A stretch of DNA of 42,806 nt from Alphaproteobacteria bacterium (GCA_018658465.1 JABHVE010000027.1:1-42806), one strand, 5' to 3'; counted from the stretch's first letter, positions 16,794-25,526 are shown. Notes: generated by a model from the sequence alone, not told the origin. Translations and numbers: made by a program.

Positions 16794-17417
16794 TCAGGGA
16801 GCGCCACCCAATGATGCCAGCGGCATTCTGATCCCTAAGGAAACGAAATTGGATCCGGCGCTGACTCCGCCGAACAATCCGTAAATTCCAGATCGGTGAT
16901 TTAGGCGCAGGACGATGCGCGCGTCAGATCGCTGGGGGATGGCAAAGGTTCCCTCGATCACCAAAAAATTCAGAAGCTTTGATGTACGGGCATTGCGCTG
17001 GGCTTCGATCACCGGCGTTTTGCTGGCGAGAGAAAGACCATCGCCGATGGCCAACGTGGTTTGTATTTTGCCGTTCCAGGGAAAGTCGCGCCAGCGAAAC
17101 AGGATCGACGTATCCAATTCCCAATGGCCTTGGCGCCCTTGGTACTGCACCACCTGCATTTCCGATTCCCAAACAAAGGCGCGGGGTGATTTTGAAAGTG
17201 TGTGGCCAATCGCCACGGATGCCGAATAGGCGTCTCGCTCCAATCCTGCGGGCAGCATGTCCACCAGAAAATTATTGGTACCGATCCGGGCATAGACACC
17301 AATGCCAGTGGATGCCGTCACCCACCAGGATGGCTGGGCCAAAGCCTGGGCAGACAGCAGACTGAGAACTGCTGCGCCCAAGATTGATCCGATCCAGTTG
17401 TGGGGTGGTGATGCCAT
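16794..17417 (-). CDS. PagL-like outer-membrane acyloxyacyl hydrolase family protein
   Basis: 207 residues from ATG 17417, chosen because a signal peptide follows at once (WIGSILGAAVLSLLSAQALAQ). The mature protein is a run of amphipathic beta strands ending in VSLGIRMPLASL, fitting a small outer-membrane barrel. The segment VLRLNHRSGIYGLFGGVSAGSNFVSLGIR matches the PagL (lipid A 3-O-deacylase) active-site region, where an HxS pair is catalytic (HRS here). If active it would trim an acyl chain from lipid A. The match is by motif only. It is divergent from the NosR-family gene. Confidence 0.65.
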   Translation of the reverse strand: MASPPHNWIGSILGAAVLSLLSAQALAQPSWWVTASTGIGVYARIGTNNFLVDMLPAGLERDAYSASVAIGHTLSKSPRAFVWESEMQVVQYQGRQGHWELDTSILFRWRDFPWNGKIQTTLAIGDGLSLASKTPVIEAQRNARTSKLLNFLVIEGTFAIPQRSDARIVLRLNHRSGIYGLFGGVSAGSNFVSLGIRMPLASLGGAP

Positions 17418-17619
17418 TGTGCATCCAGAATACCAGCCGTTCCCTCTGAGCGGCCTATACAAACGCCGCGAAGGCCAACGATATGGTCGCCCTGATAGGG
17501 CAATTAGGCTGCCGGGGCAGGACGCCGTGGCCGAGGCCATGCTGCTCACACAGCCCCGCGTTGCCCGATGTCCCGTTTTTGGTTAGGGTCTTCAAAAGGG
17601 CGGGACAACGAGTTCAGAT

Positions 17620-19806
17620 ATGACGGTTTTATCAGCATGGATTGCGCCCTTGCGGCGTCTTGGCCTTTTCGCGCTTTGCGCGATTGGCGCGGGGCTTTTT
17701 GCAGCCCCGGTGGTCGCCGAAGAATTGGGCGAAGCCAATCTCGATAAAAACCTGTTGGAGCGCCTGACGCTCACACCCGGTGCCCTTCAACAAGCCTTTC
17801 CTGGCGCTGACGAAGTTGTGTTTGTCGATGGCCGCCCGCCGGTGGTCGAGGTTTGGATCGACGGGGCCGTGGTGGGGTATTTGTTTTCCACCCGGGATGC
17901 TGTGAACGCCACGGGATATTCCGGGGTCGCCTTTGATTTGGTGGCCGGAATGACCATGGAAGGCGACCTGGTCGGTGCTACCTTGCTGTACCACCACGAA
18001 GCCATCATTGGCCGCGGCGTCCCCCAAGAAAAACTGGACGAATATATCGCCAGCATCGCCGGGGCGAACCTCAGAACGTTCAGCTCCATTCGTCCCGATT
18101 ATCTTAGCCGTGCCAGCACCTCTGGTCGGCTCATGAAACGCGGCTTGTTGAATTCTGCCGAGATGGTGTTCCAAGGCCATGTTCTGGGTGTGCCGCCGGT
18201 GACCGAGCCGACCCTGGATCGCACCGGGTTCGCACCGTTTACCTTCGAAGAGCTACTGGCAAGCGGATCGATCTTGAACCAAGCCGTCACCAATGCGGAA
18301 ATGTTGGGAATTTTCGAAAAGGCAGGGGGCCGAGGCTCGCTTCCCGATCAGGCCTTCAAAGACGGCGAAGAGGGCGTGTTTTTCGAACTGTTCACCACCC
18401 TCATCACCCCGGCATCCATCGGTGCCAATCTTTTCGGCGACGCAAAATACCGCAGCTATATTGAAGACCAACCCGAAGGCGGACTGACCCTGTGGGTGGC
18501 CGGCGACGGAGCCTATTCGTTTGCCAGCAATTCCCATTTTCGATCCGCCAACGACTATTTGTTCGATCGTCTGAAGATCGTCCAGGGTGCCCTGGAAATT
18601 CGCCTGACCCGTGACATGCATCGCCGCTTGGCCGTCAGCCGTGGCCCGGCCATGAACCATCGCAACATCATGTTGTTCAAGATTGAAGCGGACCAGGGCC
18701 TTGATCCGTTGGCGCCGTTCGACATGGTGCTGATGGTTGCCGGCAAAGACAGCGATGGCGGTGCCATGGTGGTCGACGTTCCAATTACCTATCAACTGCC
18801 CGAACGGCACATGCTGTTGCCGCCGCCGGTGCCGCTGCCCATGTGGGTGGAAACCTGGTTGGAAAAACGGGTGGACATCGCCATCCTTGGGCTGCTTCTG
18901 ATTGTCGTGACCATCATTTTCTTGCTCCAAGACGTGTTGGCCCGCCACCGGCGTGTTTATGAATTTGTCCGGGTGGGGGTTCTGGCTTTCACCTTGGGGT
19001 GGCTTGGGTGGTACGCGGGGGCGCAGCTTTCGATCGTCAACATCCTGGCTTATATCCAGGCCCCCTTTGGTGGCAGTAGCATCCAGGCCTTTGTTCTTGA
19101 TCCGCTGATTTTTATTCTGTCCGTGTATGTGGCGTTCACGCTGTTTGTCTTGGGACGTGGCGTATTTTGTGGCTGGCTGTGCCCGTTTGGCGCGTTCCAG
19201 GAATTGTTGAACCGGATCGCCCGCTTTGTCCGCATTCCGCAAATATCCATTCCGCCAACGATGTTGCAACGCCTGTGGGTGGTGAAATATTTGGTCGCTA
19301 TTTTCTTGGTGGTTACGGTGTTTATTTCGGTAGAAGCCGCCGAAGGCTATGCGGAGATCGAGCCTTTCCGCACCGCCATCACCGTCAAGTTCGTGCGTGA
19401 TTGGCAGTTCGCGTTGTACGCCGCTGGGCTGCTAAGCATCGGCCTGTTTGTGGAACGTGCGTACTGCCGGGTGCTGTGTCCCTTGGGCGGAACCTTGGCG
19501 GTGTTGGGCCGGTTCCACATGTTCACATGGTTGAAACGGCGTCAGGCCTGCGGCACCCAATGCCGGATCTGCGAAGGCGAATGCCCCATCGGTGCCATCG
19601 AGCCCAGCGGCAAAATCAACATGAACGAATGCCTGCAATGCCTGGATTGCCAAGCCACCTATTACGATGATCACCAATGCCCACCGTTGATCCAGCGCCG
19701 CAAGCGCAAGGAGCAGCGCAAAGCAGGTGCGCCGAAACGGCCTGGCCAAGTCAGCGGTCCAGCCGTGGATGGTCCGTTGATACCCGGCGCCGCTCCGGCG
19801 GAATAA
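17620..19806 (+). CDS. nosR-like: NosR/NirI-family membrane flavo-iron-sulfur protein
   Basis: 728 residues. A signal segment (LGLFALCAIGAGLFAAPVVA) precedes a periplasmic FMN-binding domain (about 50-190) whose flavinylation region reads LSRASTSGRLM instead of the canonical SGAT-type motif. A second periplasmic region (about 200-400) follows, then five or six transmembrane helices with two CxxxCP motifs (FCGWLCPFGAF, YCRVLCPLGGT), and a C-terminal cytoplasmic ferredoxin-like part (CGTQCRICEGECPIGAI and CLQCLDCQATYYDDHQCPP). NosR proteins move electrons from the quinone pool to periplasmic N2O reductase. No nosZDFYL gene is present within 17 kb upstream or 23 kb downstream, so its partner is unknown. 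An intrinsic terminator follows 18 bases after the stop. Confidence 0.85.
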   Translation: MTVLSAWIAPLRRLGLFALCAIGAGLFAAPVVAEELGEANLDKNLLERLTLTPGALQQAFPGADEVVFVDGRPPVVEVWIDGAVVGYLFSTRDAVNATGYSGVAFDLVAGMTMEGDLVGATLLYHHEAIIGRGVPQEKLDEYIASIAGANLRTFSSIRPDYLSRASTSGRLMKRGLLNSAEMVFQGHVLGVPPVTEPTLDRTGFAPFTFEELLASGSILNQAVTNAEMLGIFEKAGGRGSLPDQAFKDGEEGVFFELFTTLITPASIGANLFGDAKYRSYIEDQPEGGLTLWVAGDGAYSFASNSHFRSANDYLFDRLKIVQGALEIRLTRDMHRRLAVSRGPAMNHRNIMLFKIEADQGLDPLAPFDMVLMVAGKDSDGGAMVVDVPITYQLPERHMLLPPPVPLPMWVETWLEKRVDIAILGLLLIVVTIIFLLQDVLARHRRVYEFVRVGVLAFTLGWLGWYAGAQLSIVNILAYIQAPFGGSSIQAFVLDPLIFILSVYVAFTLFVLGRGVFCGWLCPFGAFQELLNRIARFVRIPQISIPPTMLQRLWVVKYLVAIFLVVTVFISVEAAEGYAEIEPFRTAITVKFVRDWQFALYAAGLLSIGLFVERAYCRVLCPLGGTLAVLGRFHMFTWLKRRQACGTQCRICEGECPIGAIEPSGKINMNECLQCLDCQATYYDDHQCPPLIQRRKRKEQRKAGAPKRPGQVSGPAVDGPLIPGAAPAE

Positions 19807-19824
19807 TCCCTAAATCAAGCAAAA

Positions 19825-19852
19825 AAAATGGCCCGCTGATGCGGGCCATTTT
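19825..19852. terminator. Bidirectional intrinsic terminator
   Basis: A 12-bp stem, AAAATGGCCCGC / GCGGGCCATTTT, with a TGAT loop. A run of A precedes it and a run of T follows, so it works on both strands. It serves the converging NosR-family gene and the hypothetical gene at 19870. Confidence 0.9.
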
Positions 19853-19869
19853 GTTTAGGGTCACGGCCT

Positions 19870-20418
19870 CTAAAGCCGATCAAGATGATTGGCTAAAACC
19901 TTCAGATATTTTTTGTCACGATTGCTGACGAACTGAACCAGTTCGCCTTCGATGGCGGCCAAAATCTTGCGCCCCTTTTTTTTCCCAGACATGCGGCCGT
20001 GGGTGACGATGCCCTTGGCGACCATTGCCCCAAAGGCTGACTTTGCCCGCGCGCCCATGACCCGTTTGGCGGCTTCCGGGAACACCCCGGCCGGAACCCG
20101 GCTTTGCAGATCGTTGATGTCGGATTTCTCCAGGCCGCCGTTGCGGCCCAAAAATTCGCACAAAGCGGCGCTGAATGTGGCCGCTGATTCAAGATCTTTG
20201 GGGGACTTCAAATTCTTTTCTGCAGCATCCAAGGCACCCCCCAAAATAAATTGGGCTGCCGATTCGATCACATTGTATTCCATCGATTTGCCCGCGGCGG
20301 TGGCGGGCTTGATCTTGTAGTGCTCGATCGTTTTTTCAAACTCGACCGCGAATTTATCTTGGGACAATTGTGCCCTGATCGCGTCCTCTTGCTTCTTAAC
20401 GCCACCAAATCCAAACAT
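19870..20418 (-). CDS. Hypothetical helical cytoplasmic protein
   Basis: 182 residues with a good AGGAG 7 bases before the ATG. It has no signal peptide or membrane segment and reads as mostly helical. A charged N-terminal part (KKQEDAIRAQLSQDKFAVEFEKTIEHYKI) precedes a middle helix-rich region (VIESAAQFILGGALDAAEKNL). The C-terminus is basic (GRMSGKKKGRKILAAIEGELVQFVSNRDKKYLKVLANHLDRL). I do not recognise a family. A long imperfect hairpin lies 12 bases upstream of the start and may regulate it. Confidence 0.7.
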   Translation of the reverse strand: MFGFGGVKKQEDAIRAQLSQDKFAVEFEKTIEHYKIKPATAAGKSMEYNVIESAAQFILGGALDAAEKNLKSPKDLESAATFSAALCEFLGRNGGLEKSDINDLQSRVPAGVFPEAAKRVMGARAKSAFGAMVAKGIVTHGRMSGKKKGRKILAAIEGELVQFVSNRDKKYLKVLANHLDRL

Positions 20419-20430
20419 ATACGCTCCTGG

Positions 20431-20473
20431 CCATACTTGATGATGGGCACCCTATAACGCCCATTAAGTATGG
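20431..20473 (-). promoter_or_regulatory. Imperfect 15-bp inverted repeat in the leader of the hypothetical gene
   Basis: CCATACTT-GAT-GATGGGC pairs with GCCCATT-AAGTATGG, leaving a 3-base bulge, one G-T pair and a 10-base loop. It sits immediately upstream of the Shine-Dalgarno of the gene at 19870-20418 and lacks a U tract, so it is more likely a leader element or operator than a terminator. Confidence 0.5.
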
Positions 20474-20694
20474 CTCAATCGTATCCGCTTGCGGGCCGGA
20501 GCGGAACTCTTATCGGTCACAAACCGTGATGATATTGGCGCAATTTGGGAAGGTTCAGGAATTTGTTTGGCACACAGTTGCTGGGCCACCCGCCTTTGCT
20601 CACAGACACTTGAAATCGAGGTGATTGCGATCCGGGGCCTCCCGTGCCATCGTATGGCATGGGTTTGGGAGCTTTTTTTTGGGAGTGGGGGCCG

Positions 20695-20976
20695 GTGAGT
20701 AAATCGCGCGTAAAGCTGGATCTTCGGGGCGAAATTTGTCCGTACCCGCTCCAGGAAACAAAAAGAGAAGTCAAAAAAATGCCCTGCGGCACCGAAGTGG
20801 AGGTCATGGTTGACTGTCCCCCCGCCGTCAAAAATCTTTCCAAGTGGGCCGAAAACGCTGGCCATTTGGTTTTAGAGGCCTTGGATTTGGGCCCCGCCGA
20901 ATGGATGGTCGTTTTGAAGACTTGCGGCGATCAGGCCACCGTGGCGGCAATCACCGACGGCGCCGCCACCGCCTGA
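20695..20976 (+). CDS. TusA/SirA-family sulfurtransferase-like protein
   Basis: 93 residues from GTG 20695, with GGGAG upstream; the track start at 20644 adds residues with no family match. It opens VKLDLRGEICPYPLQETKREVKKMPCGTEVEVMVDCPPAV. The CPxP signature with its active Cys is the TusA hallmark. The ending WMVVLKT is the usual last strand. TusA-like proteins carry persulfide sulfur to tRNA thiolation, molybdenum cofactor or dissimilatory sulfur enzymes. Extra cysteines (MPCGTE, DCPPA, KTCGD) are not universal in the family. No other sulfur gene is adjacent. An 8-T run at 20673-20680 lies just upstream. Confidence 0.85.
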   Translation: MSKSRVKLDLRGEICPYPLQETKREVKKMPCGTEVEVMVDCPPAVKNLSKWAENAGHLVLEALDLGPAEWMVVLKTCGDQATVAAITDGAATA

Positions 20977-21018
20977 CGACATTCATAAAATTCTGATTTT
21001 CAAACGACCGGCGTTCTG

Positions 21019-21369
21019 TTGGGCGCACCGTTGATTTATCACGTTTGCACGGCAGAAGCCTGGGAAGCCGCTGTGGATTCCGGCACTTATCACGGGTCAG
21101 CCGATGACGCCCGCGATGGCTATCTGCATTTTTCTAGCGGTGATCAGGTGCGGGAAAGCGTCGCCAAACATCGCGCCGGGCAGGACGGCTTGGTGATGTT
21201 GGCGGTTGATCCCCAATTGCTGGGCGATGCGTTGAAGTGGGAAGTGTCGCGGGGTGGGGCGTTGTTTCCCCACCTGTATGGGCGGCTACCCTTAGAAGCC
21301 GTTACCCAAGTCACCCCACTGCCATTGGGCGACGACGGCGTGCACATGTTTCCGCCCGGAACACCCTAA
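21019..21369 (+). CDS. DUF952 family protein
   Basis: 116 residues from TTG 21019; a second TTG at 21031 is also possible, and no strong Shine-Dalgarno decides between them. DUF952 features are clear: LIYHVCTAEAWEAAVDSGTYHGSADDARDGYLHFSSGDQV at the start, then LVMLAVDPQLLGDALKWE, then FPHLYGRLPLEAV near the end. The family is small, cytoplasmic and functionally uncharacterised, with a fold related to ADP-ribosyltransferase-like proteins. It is probably co-transcribed with the TusA-like gene 42 bases upstream. Confidence 0.85.
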   Translation: MGAPLIYHVCTAEAWEAAVDSGTYHGSADDARDGYLHFSSGDQVRESVAKHRAGQDGLVMLAVDPQLLGDALKWEVSRGGALFPHLYGRLPLEAVTQVTPLPLGDDGVHMFPPGTP

Positions 21370-21387
21370 CAACGAGCTGATCGCCCT

Positions 21388-21981
21388 TTACGGCAGTGTG
21401 GGTTGGCCCAACAATTCGCGGATTTTGGTGATGCCGCGGTCCCGTTCGTTGCCGGTCAGGCCGACCGAAATGCGATCGCTGGCCGTGGCGCCGGGCATGT
21501 TGCCTTGCAGGCCCGCCATGGTGAACCACACATAGGCTTCGACCAAATCCCGATCCACCCCCATGCCCAATTGGTGAAGCACCGCCAAATTGTATTGGGC
21601 CATGGCCATGCCTTGGCGGGCGGCGGTTTCGTAAAGTTCGGCGGCGCGGGCGTCGTCTTGTTCCACCCCCGCACCTTTTTGGTACATGACCCCCAAATTG
21701 AATTGGGCGCCCGCGAATCCTTGGTCGGCGGATTTGGTCAGCCACTCGGCGGCCTTGGCGGCGTCTTCGTCGACCCATTCACCGTTGCGGTACATGATGC
21801 CCAGGCCGTATTGGGCCCGTGGGTCTCCGTCCTCGGCTGGCGCCAACCATTCGTTGAAGGCCTTTTCGAAATCGCCTGCCGCATAGGCGTCCAGCGCCGC
21901 CTGGTACTCCGCCGACGCTGACGTCGCGCCAAAGCCCACTGCCAGTGCCAAGGCAATCATTGCAATTGGTCTAAATGTCAT
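21388..21981 (-). CDS. Secreted Sel1-repeat protein
   Basis: 197 residues from ATG 21981, chosen because the signal peptide starts there (MTFRPIAMIALALAVGFGATSASA). Three to four Sel1 repeats follow: AQYGLGIMYRNGEWVDEDAAKAAEWLTKSA, AQFNLGVMYQKGAGVEQDDARAAELYETAA and AQYNLAVLHQLGMGVDRDLVEAYVWFTMA. Periplasmic scaffold by analogy. It converges with the DUF952 gene (18 bases) and is divergent from the ParA gene. It is similar in size to the Sel1 protein at 6098. Confidence 0.85.
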   Translation of the reverse strand: MTFRPIAMIALALAVGFGATSASAEYQAALDAYAAGDFEKAFNEWLAPAEDGDPRAQYGLGIMYRNGEWVDEDAAKAAEWLTKSADQGFAGAQFNLGVMYQKGAGVEQDDARAAELYETAARQGMAMAQYNLAVLHQLGMGVDRDLVEAYVWFTMAGLQGNMPGATASDRISVGLTGNERDRGITKIRELLGQPTLP

Positions 21982-22086
21982 GAGAAACCCTAGCATTGAT
22001 CCCAGCCACCGCCCAATGGCCAGGGTTTGTGCTATGTTTTTGTTTGAATTGCCGTGGCCACCTTTGGTCACCTTTTAAGTACGGAT

Positions 22087-22791
22087 ATGAAGTCACTTAG
22101 CCTCGTTGCCCAAAAGGGTGGTGCGGGAAAGACAACCCTGGCGGTACATCTTGCCGTTTACGCCGCCATGCGCGGTGAAAAGGTGGCCTTGATCGACACC
22201 GATCCCCAACGGTCCACTGCCGAATGGTGGCGAGCCAGGGGTATTGCCCGCCCGGCCATGGCCGAATGCAATGTATCCGCCTTGGCCAATGCCCTGAATG
22301 CGGCGCGCCAACGGGGCTTTACGTTGGTGATTGTGGATACCCAACCACGCGCCGACCGCGCGGCGTACTTGGTGGCGGAAACGGTGGATTTCAGCCTAAT
22401 CCCGTGCCGTCCCGGGCCGATGGATTTGCGCGCTTTGAATCGCACCGTGGACATCATTGATTTGCTCAGCGCCCCGGCGGGGATTGTCCTCAACGCCGTT
22501 CCGGCACCGCGCGGCGATCAAGAGGTCTCAATCACCCGCAAGGCTCGGGAAAGCATGCGGCACTTCAATTTGCCGGTCGCACCCGGTGCGATTACTCAGC
22601 GGGACACCCTGGCCCATCCCATGCCCGACGGCCGGGCGTATATCGAATTGTACCCAGACGGCAAACCATCTCAGGAAATTGGCCGGCTGTGGCGGTGGGT
22701 GTCGGCGCAACTGTCTGCGGATCACCACGACCGAGACGACGAATTGCACCCGGACCCCCCGGCCCAACCCGGAGGTCGGCCGGCGGTTTAG
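22087..22791 (+). CDS. Orphan ParA/MinD-family ATPase
   Basis: 234 residues from ATG 22087, chosen because the family begins directly with a MKSLSLVAQKGGAGKTTLAVHLA strand and deviant Walker A. Also present are Walker B-like VIVDTQP and the DTDPQRST motif (signature DxDPQ). The C-terminal tail DDELHPDPPAQPGGRPAV is disordered. ParA ATPases position DNA or protein cargo on the nucleoid. No parB or parS-like repeat is adjacent, so it is not a plasmid partition cassette. Small orphan ParA-like proteins of this type are common on alphaproteobacterial chromosomes with unknown cargo. Confidence 0.85.
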   Translation: MKSLSLVAQKGGAGKTTLAVHLAVYAAMRGEKVALIDTDPQRSTAEWWRARGIARPAMAECNVSALANALNAARQRGFTLVIVDTQPRADRAAYLVAETVDFSLIPCRPGPMDLRALNRTVDIIDLLSAPAGIVLNAVPAPRGDQEVSITRKARESMRHFNLPVAPGAITQRDTLAHPMPDGRAYIELYPDGKPSQEIGRLWRWVSAQLSADHHDRDDELHPDPPAQPGGRPAV

Positions 22792-22804
22792 GCGTTGGCG
22801 GCGT

Positions 22805-23584
22805 TTATTGGGGGTGCCGTGCCAACCACGCGGTCACCCGGCCGGCATTCGATTCCAACGCTTCGGCGGTCAATGTGCCAGCCAAAATTTCGCGGGGCCT
22901 GGCGGCTTCTTCGGCTCCACGGGCCAGAGCAATGGAAAACCAAAAATGGGCTTCCCGGGAATCCGGCACGCCGCCCTGACCGGACTGGTACATCTCAGCC
23001 ACCCGCAGTTGGGACTGCAAATCATCTTGTTCAGCTGCGGCGCGGAACCAACCCACGGCCTTTTCCAGATTTTGGACCACGGTGGTTTCGGCATACCGCT
23101 CGGCCAAGTTAATTTGATCGGAAATGACGCCGTTGAGGGCTCCGGCCTCTAGCAGCGACATGGCTTCCGCCGAATGGCGCAAAGCTTCGACCCCGGTGCG
23201 TACCGGGCCGTCATCCATGACCATTTCTAACTGCCGGTACCAATGGACGGCGAGCTCGAAATCCTGCTCCAGCCATTCTCCCATGTAAAAGCCGTTGGCC
23301 AGGGAATACATGGCATCCGTATTGCCAAGATCCGCGGCATCGCTGAACAGTTTGAATGCCACCACGTAGCTTTCGGGGACCCCAAAGCCGTTCAAATACA
23401 GGTACCCCATACCGACCATGGCCCGGTCGTTGCCTTGCAAGGCCAGGGGTTCCAGATGGCCAAGGGCAGTTTGGTAATCGCCCCCCTGTAAGGCCGCCCA
23501 ACCCAGGTCAAAATCCTGGGCGGAACCCGGTGTGGACAGACCAAGTGCGGCGGCAGCAACAATGGAATAAATGAATGGCTTCAT
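22805..23584 (-). CDS. Secreted Sel1-repeat protein (divergent repeats)
   Basis: 259 residues from ATG 23584, with GAGAG 6 bases upstream and a signal peptide (KPFIYSIVAAAALGLSTPGSAQ). The repeats are more divergent than in the other Sel1 proteins: AMVGMGYLYLNGFGVPESYVVAFKLFSDAA, AMYSLANGFYMGEWLEQDFELAVHWYRQL and LRVAEMYQSGQGGVPDSREAHFWFSIALA. The region between the second and last repeat (VRTGVEALRHSAEAMSLLEAG) is not repeat-like. It lies downstream of the aminotransferase gene on the same strand (56 bases). Confidence 0.8.
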   Translation of the reverse strand: MKPFIYSIVAAAALGLSTPGSAQDFDLGWAALQGGDYQTALGHLEPLALQGNDRAMVGMGYLYLNGFGVPESYVVAFKLFSDAADLGNTDAMYSLANGFYMGEWLEQDFELAVHWYRQLEMVMDDGPVRTGVEALRHSAEAMSLLEAGALNGVISDQINLAERYAETTVVQNLEKAVGWFRAAAEQDDLQSQLRVAEMYQSGQGGVPDSREAHFWFSIALARGAEEAARPREILAGTLTAEALESNAGRVTAWLARHPQ

Positions 23585-23640
23585 GATATCTCTCGATAAT
23601 GTACAGAGGATCGCGGCTCCAAAACCCGCCACGATCTGGA

Positions 23641-24822
23641 CTAGTTGAATAAGACAGCCCGGGCGGCTTCGGCAGATGCCCCGGCGGTAATCGGTGCGCC
23701 CATTCCCACCAGGGTGGTTTCCAAGGCGGCAAGGCACAGGGTCACATGGTTGGCGCTGGATGACGTGCCCATCAAACCGATGCGCCAGACTTTGCCTGCC
23801 AGCGCACCCAAGCCCGCGCCAATTTCCAAACCATAATTGGCCAACAATGTTTTGCGGACCAAGGCTTCGTCGACCCCGTCGGGGATCACCACGGCGTTCA
23901 GTTGGGGCAAGCGGTCGGCTTCGTCCACCAGCAATGACAGCCCCATCGCTTCCAGCCCCGCGCGCAGGGCCTGATGATTTTTGGCGTGGCGGGCCCAGGC
24001 CGCTTCGATGCCTTCTTCGTCCAGCATGACCAAGGATTCGTGCAGCCCGTACAGCGAATTAATGGGTGCGGTGTGGTGGTACGCCCGCGGCGCACCGTCG
24101 GCGGAATCCCAATAGGCCATGACCAAATTCAAATCCATAAACCAGCTTTGGACCTTGGTATTGCGTCCCCTGACCACTTCTTCGGCCCGGGCGCTGAAGC
24201 TGACCGGCGACAGACCTGGTGTGCACGACAGACATTTTTGCGACCCTGAATACACGGCATCGATGCCCCAGGCGTCCACTTCCACTGGAATGCCCCCCAA
24301 TGATGTCACCGCGTCAACGATGGTCAGGGCCCCATGTTCATTGGCCAATTTGCACAACGCTTCGGCATCGGCGCGCACGCCGGTGGATGTCTCGGCGTGG
24401 ACAAAGGCCAATGCCTTGGCCCCGGGGTTTGCCTTCAAGGCTTCTTCGACTTTGTTCACGTCGATGCGCTTGCCCCAATCGTCCATGACCATCACTGCCG
24501 TGGCGCCACAGCGTTCGACGTTTTCCTTCATGCGGCCGCCGAATGCGCCGTTTTGGCAAACGATCACGGTGTCGCCGGGTTCCACCAAGTTGACGAAACA
24601 GGTTTCCATGCCAACCGAACCAGGTCCCGACACTGGGATTGTCAGGCGATTTTTGGTGCGGAACGCTGACCGCATCAAATCCTTTAGTTCATCCATCATG
24701 GCCACAAACATCGGATCAAGATGGCCCAATGTGGGGCGGCCCATGGCTGCCAGCACCCGGGGGTGAACATCGCTGGGGCCGGGGCCCATTAGGGTACGAA
24801 GGGGCGGATTAAACGAAGGCAT
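23641..24822 (-). CDS. Alanine-glyoxylate / serine-glyoxylate aminotransferase (class V)
   Basis: 393 residues; full-length class V PLP aminotransferase. It opens with LMGPGPSDVHPRVLAAMGRPTLGHLDPMF. The Asp that holds PLP is in LTIVDAVTSLGG and the Schiff-base Lys is in YSGSQKCLSCTPGLSPVSFS. The segments DGAPRAYHHTAPINSLYGLHESL and GLGALAGKVWRIGLMG match the AGXT family closely. It converts glyoxylate to glycine with alanine or serine as donor. The substrate preference cannot be read from sequence. No serine-cycle genes are nearby. Confidence 0.88.
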   Translation of the reverse strand: MPSFNPPLRTLMGPGPSDVHPRVLAAMGRPTLGHLDPMFVAMMDELKDLMRSAFRTKNRLTIPVSGPGSVGMETCFVNLVEPGDTVIVCQNGAFGGRMKENVERCGATAVMVMDDWGKRIDVNKVEEALKANPGAKALAFVHAETSTGVRADAEALCKLANEHGALTIVDAVTSLGGIPVEVDAWGIDAVYSGSQKCLSCTPGLSPVSFSARAEEVVRGRNTKVQSWFMDLNLVMAYWDSADGAPRAYHHTAPINSLYGLHESLVMLDEEGIEAAWARHAKNHQALRAGLEAMGLSLLVDEADRLPQLNAVVIPDGVDEALVRKTLLANYGLEIGAGLGALAGKVWRIGLMGTSSSANHVTLCLAALETTLVGMGAPITAGASAEAARAVLFN

Positions 24823-24905
24823 GAACCAAACTTTCTTTTCTGTGGGTTAAGGGGTGTTGGGCGCGGGACGGTACCAAGTTATCGCCGCAGGGGCTAAGGG
24901 GTTGT

Positions 24906-25526
24906 TTAGCCGATGATCAGCAGCGGTGCCGTTTCTACCATGCCCCGCATCACCCATATATATGTGAGCGCGCCGTTCTCGGCTTCCACGACCCCTGTGG
25001 CATTGTGATCAATGACTCGGGCGTCGGTGGTCACGCGGAATTCTCCGCCCATGGAATAGCCGATGGCCTCTAATCTTGGCCGTTGGTTTTCTGGGACGAT
25101 TGACGCGCGTATGGTGATTTCCCCGGTCTTGCGCACATAGGCGATGCTAAGGAAGCGGTTGTCGGTGCGAATGAAGGTGACGCTGGTACGCTCGAAAATA
25201 TTGTCGGATTTTTCGAAATAGACCTGGAAAGCACCGTTCCCCAGATACTCCACGGTCTTGTAGCTGGAATCCCGACCCAGATCAGCAAACACGCCTTCCA
25301 ATCGCTCGTCGATTTCTTTTTGATCGGGGTCGCCGGTCATTAAGCCCGGCACCAAATTGGACGACAGCAGGACACCGTCATAGGTAAGGGTATAGTCGCC
25401 GGTGCGTTGGATCGTAATTTCGGCGACAAACCTGGTCGGCAAATAGCAACCTGTCAGGGCCACGATCAACGCCGCTGCCCCGGCCCATTTGACCCAACTC
25501 AGTAACCCAATATGCCTCAACTGCAC
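24906..25526 (-). CDS. Predicted lipoprotein
   Basis: 206 residues from GTG 25526, with GAGGAG 6 bases upstream. The lipobox is clear in WAGAAALIVALTGCYLP (LTGC, lipidated Cys near 27). The residue after Cys is Tyr, not Asp, so outer-membrane sorting is likely. The mature part is beta-rich (RFVAEITIQRTGDYTLTYDGVLLSSNLVPG, YLGNGAFQVYFEKSDNIF) with a C-terminal AENGALTYIWVMRGMVETAPLLIIG. I do not recognise the family. It is divergent from the MFS transporter gene and upstream of the aminotransferase. Confidence 0.8.
   Translation of the reverse strand: MQLRHIGLLSWVKWAGAAALIVALTGCYLPTRFVAEITIQRTGDYTLTYDGVLLSSNLVPGLMTGDPDQKEIDERLEGVFADLGRDSSYKTVEYLGNGAFQVYFEKSDNIFERTSVTFIRTDNRFLSIAYVRKTGEITIRASIVPENQRPRLEAIGYSMGGEFRVTTDARVIDHNATGVVEAENGALTYIWVMRGMVETAPLLIIG

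Noticed and set aside
17550-17619. FNR-type site (TTGAT-N4-ATCAA) before the NosR-family gene
   Set aside because: No match was found in the upstream interval, so anaerobic control cannot be claimed from sequence.
18253-19269. 338-residue minus-strand ORF
   Set aside because: Lies wholly inside the NosR-family gene on the opposite strand; composition is a His/Gln-rich shadow.
22087-22791. Plasmid partition cassette
   Set aside because: The ParA-like gene has no ParB partner or centromere-like repeats beside it, and core genes flank it.
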